A stretch of DNA of 42,842 nt from Amanita rubescens. Taxonomy: Eukaryota; Basidiomycota; Agaricomycetes; Agaricales; Amanitaceae. How positions within the stretch are numbered: the first letter of the stretch is position 1; every line of letters begins with the position of its first letter. The notes under the pieces were generated by a model. It had not been told where the DNA came from. It saw nothing but the letters and a program-made list of their open reading frames with translations, and did not search any database. A program made the translations under genes and the position numbers. The DNA lies in contig WION01000453.1 of NCBI GenBank assembly GCA_015039365.1, positions 1 through 42,842 of the forward strand, given 5' to 3'. Below are positions 1-9,272 of the stretch, piece after piece.

Positions 1-1415
1 CCCCAATCATGAACAAGCCAGCAAGATTGACAATTACTCCTTACACATGCGATGACTTTAGATCAGACATCATGCGGCTGAGCAAAGGCAAATCCGACTC
101 TGCCTTGGTTGGCGCCGTTGTGAATGATTCGCGTGCGGCTATTGAATGGCTGGCGAAGAAGGTCGGCGTGCCCTTCTGTCTTTCATTCAACAGACAGGCG
201 TATCAAGTAGGCGGCAGACAAAAATTCTGGGGAGGAGTGGCACTCAGCGTGGAGAAAGGCGGCAAGGGGCTGATCGAAGCTCATCAACAGGCGCTGGCCA
301 AAGCAGGTGTCATATCCTGGTTCGAAACTCCTGTAACTTCCATTATTATGCAAGACGGTGCTGTTTGTGGCGTCCGCCTTTTAAAGGATGGAATTGTCAT
401 GGAAGTCAAGGCACGCAACGTGATTCTAGCGGCGGGTGGCTTTGAGGCTAACGCAGAACTTCGCGCCCTTCATCTTGGCCGAGATTGGGAAAAAGCAAAG
501 GTTACTGCGATATCCTCTGCGTTTCCGTAGCTAACCTTCTGAAAGTAGGTCAGGGGAACACCTTATAACACAGGGGACGGATTTGTCCTTGCCCAAGATA
601 TAGGGGCAAAGAGGCTTGGGGATTGGACAGCTTGTCACAGTACTGTGTGGGATGCAAACACGTCGCCGGATGCTGGAAAGCGGGACTTGACAAACCAGTT
701 CACCAAGTCAGGGTACCCGCTTGGCATCATGGTCAATATGAATGGGGAACGGTTCGTGGATGAAGGAGAGGATTATCGCAATTACACGTACGCCAAGTTT
801 GGAAGAGCTATACTCTCCCAGCCTGATTGCTGCGCGTTCCAAATTTGGGATTCTCAGACTATAGGCAAGCTGAGGACAGAAGAATATGGAGATGACGTGG
901 TCGAAAAGATTCTTGCTAACAGTATCGAAGAGCTGGCAGAGAAGCTAGTAGGGTATGGTTTGAGAGATACGAATGATTTCGTCTCGACCATCAGTGAATT
1001 CAATACCGCTGTTCGGCTCCACCGAAAAGAATATTCGGTAGCGGTTTGGGACCCTTCAATCAAAGATGGACTCTCAACTCAAAGTAGCGGACATCAGCTC
1101 TCTGTCCCAAAAACGAACTGGGCTCTCCCAATTGACAAACCTCCATTTATGGCAGTCAAGGTTACCTGTGGGATTACCTTTACATTTGGGGGCCTTGCGA
1201 TTGATTCCAGTACAGCTGGAGTTGAGTCCGCAGTGACAGGGAAAACTATAGATGGATTGTACTGCGTTGGTGAGATGGTGGGAGGACTATTCTATGATAA
1301 TTACCCCGGTGGGAGCGGGCTGACTGCTGGGGCTGTGTTTGGGCGTATATGCGTACATGTCAGCTATATATATAAGCTCATCACGGCAGCTGCCTTCCCT
1401 GCCTTACACCGCTAG
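1..1415 (+). CDS. FAD-dependent oxidoreductase, fumarate reductase/tricarballylate dehydrogenase-like (5' partial)
   Basis: This is a flavoprotein of the FAD_binding_2 family, which holds fumarate reductase, tricarballylate dehydrogenase and 3-ketosteroid dehydrogenase-type enzymes; the substrate cannot be told from sequence. The reading frame is open at the left edge and the N-terminal GxGxxG dinucleotide-binding loop lies outside the window. Seen here are the middle FAD-domain motif VILAAGGFEAN (about 418-453), and in exon 2 YNTGDGFVLAQDIGA, FVDEGEDYRNY, GGLAID, GLYCVGEMVGG and the closing FAD-binding stretch YPGGSGLTAGAVFGR (1301-1346), all typical of the family. Exon 1 ends at 500; a 48 nt GT-AG intron (501-548) joins AKA-K to VRGTPYNTGDG. 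After GAVFGR the reading continues as a non-family tail ending at 1415; a small last intron there is possible but I could not find a convincing one. A retrotransposon begins 36 bp downstream. Confidence 0.85.
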
Positions 1416-1451
1416 GAAAGGAAATTGTGTCACAAACGTTGGTGACGAGAT

Positions 1452-1930
1452 TGACGAAGATACGCCCAGCAGCGCAGCGTCTAAGTGTTAAAGTGAATAC
1501 TTACTTAGAGTGGAGTGTAGAGTGGCGGTGACGACCTCAAACGATAACTCACTATCCTATGGATATAGGATGTGGTGGTAAGAGGAGAAGGAAGGTTCTT
1601 ATTTGTACCTACGTACAGGTAGTCTTATATACTACTAGTATCCTAATAAGTACAATGTATAGTAAATAGAGGAAGAGCTGTGCATGACGTATGATATGAC
1701 GTCTAGCGCAGCTATGACGCGTCTACCGCAGTAATGGGATGACGCAAGCGACTATAGGATATTCGAATATCCTATGTATGTATATGTACATGTATATATT
1801 GATAATATATGCATGTATGTACATCTAATCTGTATATCCTAATCTATAGGATAAGATATGATGTATTATCTTATATGAGATAAGATAAGATATACGTTAT
1901 CTTATATGATTAGATAAGATAACTTTAACA
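1452..1930 (-). repeat. 3' LTR of the copia-like element
   Basis: 479 bp direct repeat of 8787-9272. On the plus strand it begins TGACGAAGATACGCC and ends AACTTTAACA, so it has TG...CA ends on either strand. It is preceded by the GAGAT target duplication and followed by a plus-strand C-rich tract that is the polypurine tract of the minus-oriented element. It contains several imperfect palindromes built on GGATATAGGAT and GATAAGATA words. Confidence 0.95.
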
Positions 1931-1939
1931 CACCCCCTC
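1931..1939 (-). other. Polypurine tract
   Basis: Read on the minus strand this is GAGGGGGTG, directly against the 3' LTR. This is the usual place and composition of the plus-strand primer of LTR retrotransposons, and it independently fixes the minus orientation of the element. Confidence 0.8.
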
Positions 1940-3639
1940 GCTAAGTTATCCAGGAATATATGAAATATTTTTATACGAGTCACCGGAATTGCAAGACTTA
2001 TAAAGTCTTCACGGAAGATCTCTCGTTTCGTGTACAAGTACGGGGATCCAGACTATATGCTGCTTTCACCTTAATCCCTTGTATATATATTTCTTTGATA
2101 TTCCTATAATGCTTGTTGTATACGTTATACAATATTTATCATTGTTTGATCCTAAAGGTATAGGATATGACTTTATCGAAAAGCCAATACAATGACGTAT
2201 ATTGTTTGAATCGATTTATCAAAAATCGAGTTTCCTGTCATATTGATAATATCCATTATAAAAGCACCCCCAGGCTTCAAGCCTTACAAAGTGTGTGAAA
2301 TCATATTTAATCGAGAAGGGGCTTGGTCTACTGCCTTCGCTGTCTCTGATATGATTTATTACTTTGTTTAATAAAGGATAAGAATATATCCTTAAGTGCT
2401 AAATGAATATTTTTGGCAGGTAAACGATAACGTTTAACAACTTGCATAAATATCAAGCTATGTAAATAGCGAGATATATGACGATGATTCTTTGTGTGAA
2501 AAGAATCCTCTGATGGATATGCGAGTGTGTATATGTCGCATTGTCAAGTAAAAACTTGATGTGTCTTCCTAAATGAACTATTTAGACGAGTATAGTATCT
2601 CTACAAGGGGAGCTTCCTCCCTTGCAAATACTCTCTTGCTCGTATGTGTGACGAGTGCAATAATCATTCCTTGTTTCTTTACAAGTTCTGATTATATACG
2701 CTGACTCGTGTGTTCTCCTATTATATCTAAAGGCGTCCAACGCCTTATGTGGTGTAAAGGTGACTAGCACCTTAATGTAAAGGAGTATATATTCTCTTTG
2801 CACAGCAATGCGAGAATATGATGTGGCGTGTTCACTTGATCGACAAGTCGCACGCGTGACAATTCTACTTGTAACAACAAGTGTAATTGTATGTGGTCTA
2901 ATATAATTGCTTGTCCTTGTAAAGACAAGTAGTGACGACAAGCGAAGTTATGTTATAGACGGTTGCCCAGATGATTCTTATACATCATGGTTTACATCTC
3001 TGTTATATCGATAAAAACTCCTTTTTAAATTTCGATAAAGAGTTCAACCATGTGTCTTAAAGAATATCTTCGTTATCCAGCAGATCGAAGTCCTTGGGTC
3101 TTTAAAGGACTTATGCTTGTATAAGCATTTTGACCCGTCTGCTATTGAATAACAACTGTTCCCTTCTATAGATATGTGTGTATATCTTGTCTTTTGTAAA
3201 TGATGATAATCCGTCTGGTATGATGATTTGCATATCATTAAATCCTTTATAATCACTTTGGTAAAGGATTGTATTTGGTTGTGATTCCATATATCCCTAT
3301 TTTGATAGGAACGCACAACACCAGCGGGGAGACGAATCTCCTGATTTCGTAATAACGAAATGAACTTCATCATTATCCAATTCCTGAGCATGTGTGACGA
3401 TTATTAAACATGAGCTTATATGTGACAAGCTTTCTTGTTTTAATCGTGTAAGTGAATCCAGATACATTTTGCTGGATGCTCATACAGATATGATTCCCTA
3501 CTTGACTTATACGTGGTGGTCATCCACATTTGCAATATATCTTGGTAATCATTATAAAAGGGTTTTACCATATATGATCAGCAGTAATAACTGCTATAAG
3601 TGCCCGGCGCATTTTATCTTAATATAAAGATAATTTGCT

Positions 3640-4658
3640 GGCAGTATTGTGTCTGCCGTACCCGACGATCATTAATGATGTAATCCTTTATTAGACACTG
3701 TGTACAAGATGTTTAATCTTGTTATGTATATGCTATATTTATTGTACCTTGTGTATGGATACAAGATACGAATATGACTTTAAAGGTCTACACCCACAGG
3801 GATACGACCGTTGTCATGACAAGTTTAATTGAGGATCCGAGAATGATCGACATTCCGCATTCACTCATACTTGTATATTTGGGGATTTGCGCAAGGCAGG
3901 CGCCACCCCATTATAGCATATTGAATCTATTTTTGATATAGATTCTTACGACGAAGAGGATATACTTGTATTGATGACAAGTATAATTATAAGTGTTTGT
4001 ATAGAAGAACAAACACTTATATAATATCTCGTATGAACGAGATTTTAACCTCTAAGTCATTTAAGTGTCAATGACTATCTTTTTGGACGATATATTCAAC
4101 ATGAACACGTCTACTGGGAAGGTATAACTGCGACGTTATCCGATATAGGTTTCCTTTTCAGTACAGCCTATATTAATCCTTAAACAAGGATTATTCCTCT
4201 GTTACGTGTAGTCCGTTGGCAAGTAATGTCCTCTTAACTCTGTTAATTCTTGTTCTACCCTGGTTCTATTTTATCTTTATGCATTATCCAGATGCAATAA
4301 GAGTATAGAACTCGAACGGGGAAGTCTCGTCGAATGATTTTGAATATCCTTTTTGATGTTCAATGTATAATGACAACATTAAACCGAAATTCGTTATTTA
4401 TAAAGATCCTCCTTATGAGTTGGCCGAAGCTCATTCATATACGGTATATTTTGGCAATGACAATATGTCCTTGCTAATACCGCCAGGAAGATCATAACGA
4501 TATTCGAAGTCATAGCAGTATTGGGTCTGCTGTGCCCCTGAATAACCCACAATATGTAAATATTGTTACCCATTCAAAGGTTGACCTGTACAAGTTTATA
4601 TTCGTAGCAGTATTGGGTCTGCTGTATCCCCAAGTGATCGACAATATATAAATATTGT
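3640..4658 (-). repeat. Hairpin family A (three copies)
   Basis: Copies lie at 3640-3657, 4514-4531 and 4606-4623. Each has a 5 bp stem and an 8 nt loop TATTGGGT or TATTGTGT. The stem is AGCAG/CTGCT in two copies and GGCAG/CTGCC in the third, so the outer pair changes from A-T to G-C on both arms. The last two copies are each followed by a second hairpin, ACAATAT/ATATTGT (4549-4566 with loop GTAA, 4641-4658 with loop ATAA). Confidence 0.8.
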
Positions 4659-5092
4659 TAACCAACCTGAAAACCGTCAAAACTTGTGTAAGGAAATTCT
4701 CCATTGTTCGGATGAGACCAAGAACTAGAGTTATTAAAGAGGGTGTTGGATTATATGCAAGGTGTTCCTATCTTTAGCTTTTGAGGGCCAAGATCTGTGC
4801 AAGGAACTAAATGTATTCCAATAATCCAACCGTAATATCGTATGAACGATATTTGGGAATCTGTATTTTGAAAGGAACTGGCGCAAGATTGACATAAGCT
4901 ATTTCTTTTGATTTTAAGCTACCATTGATTCTTATAAAGAAATACTGTTATATGTATGGAGAGGATATGTGAGGTTATTTGCGATAAGCCATAAGACAGG
5001 CTTATTTGAGATATGCATTAACCTGGCATTCCATATAATACACGTTCCTGACTAGGATATTTGTCAGGAGTGTAATGTCATATTGTAAAGAC

Positions 5093-6205
5093 GAGACGCT
5101 TTCAAGACCGTATAAGTTTCAACGGCAAGGAGCCTTCTCTATACAATAGACGGGGATAAAACTCCAATACATATATTTGTTCGTGTTCAGGCATCTGTAT
5201 ATTATCGAGGGAGCTTCCTCCTCTAATACAGTTGATGACCATTATTATGGGCCTATGTTTAATACGCAACCATAATATATACAATATGGGCCTATATCTA
5301 ATACGCATCCATGATTGTATTTGTATACAAGTTATATCGAATACTTGTTTTGATTGGTCATATTACAAGTCATAATGGTACTTGTTTATTTGCAATGATT
5401 CCCCCTCAATCAAGACAGGGATTGATATTGCGTATTTTAGCCTGATAGAATCATGTATATTTTTGACATGATCTATTATCACATATAGATTGATGTGATA
5501 TGAACAGTATTCTTATTTTAACATGTGATGATTTATAAAAATCATCTTCATGTATTTAAAGAAATCAATGATTTCGTCAATTTATCATCTTTATAAAAAG
5601 ATGTAACCGTTCTTGTGTTTCACACAATACATTATCCAACATAACGACGTTGGTCAACGTATATGGTCATGGTACATGTATTTCACTCAAGGATGATCTG
5701 GTTCCTATAGATAATCATTTAGAATTATAATCCACAATTCTTAAAGCTATAAGAATTATTTCGAGGTATTTTAGTTACGTCTGTCCTGTTATTGGAAAAC
5801 CTATTTTTAATATGAAGAGGGGATGAGCGTTAAGACGCCGCCGAACAATTCAATTTATAGGTTGAGTACAAAGATACTCTGGACGTTTATAGATGCTTAT
5901 ATACATAAGCATAGCAGTCTATTCTTATACAAGTGATCGAAATTCCCTTGTATGCGACAGTATTCTGGCAATGATGATAAATCCTTGCTAACGTCGTTAA
6001 AGAATGACGGTGTTTATACCAAGAAATTTGTTATCTCCAACAGATAATGTTCAGCAGTTTGAAACTGCTATTGCGACTACAGTGTTATGAGATACTTTCA
6101 AGACCTGTGCTATTTCAACAGGCAAGGAGCCTTCTCAAGTGTAGGAAACCATATTATGAGACGTTTTCAAAACCGTGTAAGTTTCAACGGCAAGGAACCT
6201 TTCTC
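5093..6205 (-). repeat. Hairpin family C (three copies)
   Basis: Copies of about 47 bp lie at 5093-5139, 6089-6136 and 6158-6205, sharing the words TTTCAA, TTTCAAC and GGCAAGGA. The core hairpin is CCGT/ACGG in the first and third copies (5108-5125, 6173-6190) and CCTGT/ACAGG in the second (6104-6122), i.e. one extra base pair added to both arms. Confidence 0.8.
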
Positions 6206-6418
6206 AAAGGTAACACATTACTGTTATCTGCAAATAGATTATAGCCGTCTATAGGCTATAGACATCGGTTTGCATATGTGGAGAGCTTTTTAAAGATATT
6301 GTTTTTATAGTGTAGACATTTATAGATATTTCTGAATGACGAAGATAATATGTGTTGATGCTTGTATATGATGACAAGCAGTGATGATCTTTCTTCAAGT
6401 GATCGAAATTCCCTTGAA
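5927..6418 (-). repeat. Hairpin family D (two copies, each next to a family B copy)
   Basis: Copies lie at 5927-5953 and 6394-6418 with an identical 13 nt loop TGATCGAAATTCC. The stem is ATACAAG/CTTGTAT in one and TTCAAG/CTTGAA in the other, with an A-T to T-A swap on both arms. Both copies are followed within a few bases by a family B hairpin, so D+B is a repeated composite module. A partial relative (AAGTGATCGA) occurs at about 4632. Confidence 0.8.
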
Positions 6419-6608
6419 CGCGGTATATTCTGGCAATGATAATGATCCTTGCTTAATACCACCAGAAAGACTTTATATATAAGTAATCGGGATTGCAAGG
6501 CATACGCCTACACGATTTCCTTATTTTGAATATAAATTGTATGACAAGTAATCGGATTTATAAGGAGTGATCCTTCACGATACTCTTGTTTGACTGACAA
6601 TTTATATA

Positions 6609-6794
6609 TTACATATATTTCTTCCAGAAATAATCTAAGTCTATGCTATATTGTTCTTCTACCCATTGATCATAGCTATTCATAGCCATGAAATTTCCAT
6701 AATGACGCTCGAAATCTTCATGAGCATCATAAAATTCCTCCTGGGAATTTGTTATTCTTGTATCCAACGAGTCTGTCAAAGGCTCGTGTGACAA
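6609..6794 (-). CDS. Small acidic ORF downstream of gag (doubtful)
   Basis: A 61-codon minus-strand ORF just downstream of gag inside the copia-like element. The peptide is rich in Asp, Glu, Tyr and Trp (for example YDQWVEEQY near the C-terminus). It matches no family I recognise. It could be a remnant of the distal gag region or chance coding. It lies between the gag end (6838) and the start of the dense hairpin region. Confidence 0.25.
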   Translation of the reverse strand: MSHEPLTDSLDTRITNSQEEFYDAHEDFERHYGNFMAMNSYDQWVEEQYSIDLDYFWKKYM

Positions 6795-6837
6795 GGTGAA
6801 GGCGTGGAAACATTTGATTTACATGATTTAAACTGAA

Positions 6838-7760
6838 TCATGTGTGGAAGTCTGATTCCGGATCAGATTCGGGCTGTTGGACTAATAGTGGAGATCCTCC
6901 CCTGATATAATCAGGCTTGCTACTATTTTTAAAGTCTTCCCAGCGCAAATGTGTAGGCTGTGGATGCGGCGAGCATCTGCAGCGGCCTTTGCCTTTGTTT
7001 GTTAAGGAGGCATTAGCTAAACAATGTTCCGTATGCAAGTTAGGGTCTTGCGTTGACGGAGGTGATTGTTTTATAGCATTATGCCGTAACGACCATGCCG
7101 AACGAATTTCACTAGCAAGTTGCTGGACTCTGATTGGTCCAACTTGTGTAGCAGTGTTTCCTGAACGTACTGCCTGTAGGGCTAGAGTAATTCGTATTGA
7201 TTAGCGGTAACAGATGATGTAGCCGCTGTTTGGTTGATCCATTTTAATGGAACAGCCCTAATGGTCGTAAGTGCTTTATTTAAATGAGCAGCCGGGAATT
7301 GATGTCCCTGTGCTGCTATGTGTCTATAACGAGTGATGATTTTATTTATAGATCGATCATGATCTATTTTGTCCAGTGATCCGTCGAGGATTGCTGGCGA
7401 ATCATCTTTGTAACGTTCTTGCAAGAACATCCATAGGAGTCTTGCGTTATAAACGTGTTGATAAAGCTCAAAGATTGTAAAGGACAATCTGAGCTTAATG
7501 GCGTGTAACGCCTTCTCGTTTTGTACAAGCTCATCAGCTTGTATGATGATTGCTGCCTTATTGGTGGCAGTGATCGGCGCAATTACTGCTTTGAGGTGAG
7601 CAGGGATTGCATTTGGAATAACGGGACACATGAATACCATCAGATTTGAGATCTGAAAGTATGCCGTTATTTGTCGTGCCCAGGCACGATAATTGTTTCC
7701 TTGTAATTCGGTGACAAGGGAACATAAAGCGCTGTCTTCTTCTTTGGTAAAAGAAGACAT
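6838..7760 (-). CDS. gag: Ty1/copia-type Gag, with a -1 frame change
   Basis: Gag builds the virus-like particle of the retrotransposon. The ORF starts at 7760 (MSSFTKEED) and runs 192 codons to a TAG at 7182. The start LQGNNYRAWARQITAYFQ is the typical opening of copia-type gag (UBN2-like); NARLLWMFLQERYKDD matches the usual W-x-L block after it. The next frame (-1) is open from about 7200 to 6838 and reads on with a similar low-complexity, Cys-containing tail (GKGRCRCSPHPQPTH), suggesting that one longer Gag was split by a frame change near 7190. No canonical CX2CX4HX4C knuckle is visible, and I see no clear slippery heptamer at the overlap, so mutation is as likely as programmed shifting. 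No pol follows. Confidence 0.8.
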
Positions 7761-8786
7761 GACAAGAATGTTGATAAAGGTTTATATTTATATAAAACCT
7801 TATGGAAATGTCGGTTACAAGGTTTGATAGCCTTGTATTAGAGTGGGTGAGCGAGAAATGTTATTTCTTGCTTCTTGATGATGGAACGATTGATTGAGAT
7901 GAAATCAATTGATCGTTTTGATGGATTATTTATAAATTCAATGATTTATATCTATTTAAGGATTTTATTAATGAAGGTGTCATTACATAAACGACAACGA
8001 CTTCATAGGCGAGGGTGTCATAACGAATACGACAACAACCTTGCGTGCAGCGTTATGAGCTACAGCCAAGCATAATAATGCCTAGCACCAGGATCGATCC
8101 GAGGAACATGTACCAGACTTGTGTGCCTGACCTGTAAACGAGTATGACATGCATAAGGTCCGCGGACTGCAGTGCGCCTGCGGCAACTGCCTGGTCCCAA
8201 GAGGTACCAGTTGTCTTTGGAAAATGAAAGGTGTCCGGTCCATAAACCGTCCGTGACCACCTTTATAAGCACTCCCAGTAACAATATGAAAGTATACGTG
8301 GATGCCTTTTGAGCAGAGCCAACGGCTAATCTAAGGCGCTCTCTAGGAGTGGACGCCTAATAGTCTGCGTGTATGGTCCACAATGGGACCCCAGCACGAC
8401 CTTTATACTTTGTGAAAGTTACTACGGGCCATATGATCTACATACGGTAACTAAAGGCACTAAGGGCCTTATAATGGAATATCGTGCATGAATACCCCAG
8501 TCACATCATGGAGGGCAAGTATAACTCCATGGGGGTCAAGGTTGCCATGCCAGCCTTGAGAAACATAGGTGGTACCCTTATCCCTGGGTGCAAGGAGATC
8601 CCCCTAAAGCCCTAGGGTCCGGGCGCATGTCATGAGCTCGTATGTCAGGTACAAGAACTCAGTTAAATTGACGGATGCCACTCAGGTCTCCGACCCGCAC
8701 AATACTATACCTGTTCACACATCTTGCATGGTAACATGCCTGGAGGCGATGGTGATGCAAGCAATACCATGTCGGGGCCCATAACC
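7761..8786 (-). other. 5' leader of the copia-like element
   Basis: About 1 kb between the 5' LTR and the gag start. It is more GC-rich than the hairpin array and has no convincing ORF; the short ORF at 8060-8284 on the minus strand looks like chance. It begins with the primer-binding site. Packaging signals would be expected here, but none can be named from sequence alone. Confidence 0.6.
8775..8786 (-). other. Primer-binding site, internal initiator tRNA-Met type
   Basis: On the minus strand the bases touching the 5' LTR read GGTTATGGGCCC. This is the exact complement of GGGCCCATAACC, the anticodon-stem/loop region of eukaryotic initiator tRNA-Met. Drosophila copia uses this same region through a 5' half-tRNA primer, so this supports both the copia assignment and the orientation. 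Confidence 0.88.
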
Positions 8787-9272
8787 TGACGAAGATACGC
8801 CCAGCAGCGCAGCGTCTAAGTGTTAAAGTGAATACTTACTTAGAGTGGAGTGTAGAGTGGCGGTGACGACCTCAAACGATAACTCACTATCCTATGGATA
8901 TAGGATGTGGTGGTAAGAGGAGAAGGAAGGTTCTTATTTGTACCTACGTACAGGTAGTCTTATATACTACTAGTATCCTAATAAGTACAATGTATAGTAA
9001 ATAGAGGAAGAGCTGTGCATGACGTATGATATGACGTCTAGCGCAGCTATGACGCGTCTACCGCAGTAATGGGATGACGCAAGCGACTATAGGATATTCC
9101 AGTATCCTATGTATGTATATGTACATGTATATATGTATGTGGATACATATATGCATGTATGTACATCTAATCTGTATATCCTAATCTATAGGATAAGATA
9201 TGATGTATTATCTTATATGAGATAAGATAAGATATACGTTATCTTATATGATTAGATAAGATAACTTTAACA
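8787..9272 (-). repeat. 5' LTR of the copia-like element
   Basis: 486 bp, direct repeat of 1452-1930 with the same first and last bases (TG...CA). It is followed by the second GAGAT target duplication (9273-9277). It should hold the element promoter, transcribing leftward. The main difference from the other LTR is a short AT-rich indel/substitution patch near 9095-9150. Confidence 0.95.

Larger units (their letters stand above)
4442..6460 (-). repeat. Hairpin family B: two-part stem with conserved T.C mismatch (three copies)
   Basis: Copies lie at 4442-4482, 5955-5996 and 6422-6460. Each has an outer stem (CGGTAT/ATACCG, CGAC/GTCG, GGTAT/ATACC) and an inner stem GCAA-T-GAY/RTC-C-TTGC. The inner stem keeps the same T opposite C in all copies, while its apical part is GAC/GTC in the first and GAT/ATC in the other two. 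Outer and inner stems both vary in a pairing-preserving way. Confidence 0.8.
1931..6837 (-). repeat. Hairpin array replacing pol in the copia-like element
   Basis: About 4.9 kb without a recognisable gene. It is AT-rich and contains a near-continuous series of short inverted repeats. About 40 checked by eye have stems of 4-13 bp and mostly 1-15 nt loops. Examples: 1993-2009, 2116-2132, 2486-2507, 2789-2819, 2867-2882, 2910-2929, 3241-3270, 3344-3361, 3580-3595, 3614-3633, 3961-3985 (9 bp), 3988-4021 (13 bp), 4026-4043, 4055-4076, 4174-4193, 5527-5546, 5561-5575, 5586-5603, 5736-5757, 5893-5912, 6053-6069, 6240-6260. Many loops are AATA or ATAA. Four hairpins stand almost end to end at 3961-4076. 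Several belong to repeated families (listed separately) that keep the stems by paired changes. The short ORFs called here show no family resemblance. The function is unknown; structured RNA of the element, used for packaging or stability, is one possibility. Confidence 0.85.

Noticed and set aside
1931..6600. Degenerate copia pol on the minus strand
   Set aside because: I looked for integrase HHCC/DDE, reverse transcriptase YVDD-like and RNase H motifs in the short ORFs and found none; the paired stem changes also do not fit decaying coding sequence.
1931..6837. CRISPR-like array
   Set aside because: The repeats are many different hairpins with no common repeat length or regular spacers, and the DNA is eukaryotic and inside an LTR element.
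1931..6837. Mitochondrial DNA insertion (hairpin-rich and AT-rich)
   Set aside because: The whole stretch lies precisely between a polypurine tract and gag inside matched LTRs with a target duplication, and no mitochondrial gene is seen. Capture of such DNA long ago cannot be excluded.
8060..8284. 74-codon minus-strand ORF in the leader of the copia-like element
   Set aside because: Short, without family resemblance, and upstream of the gag start; treated as leader sequence.
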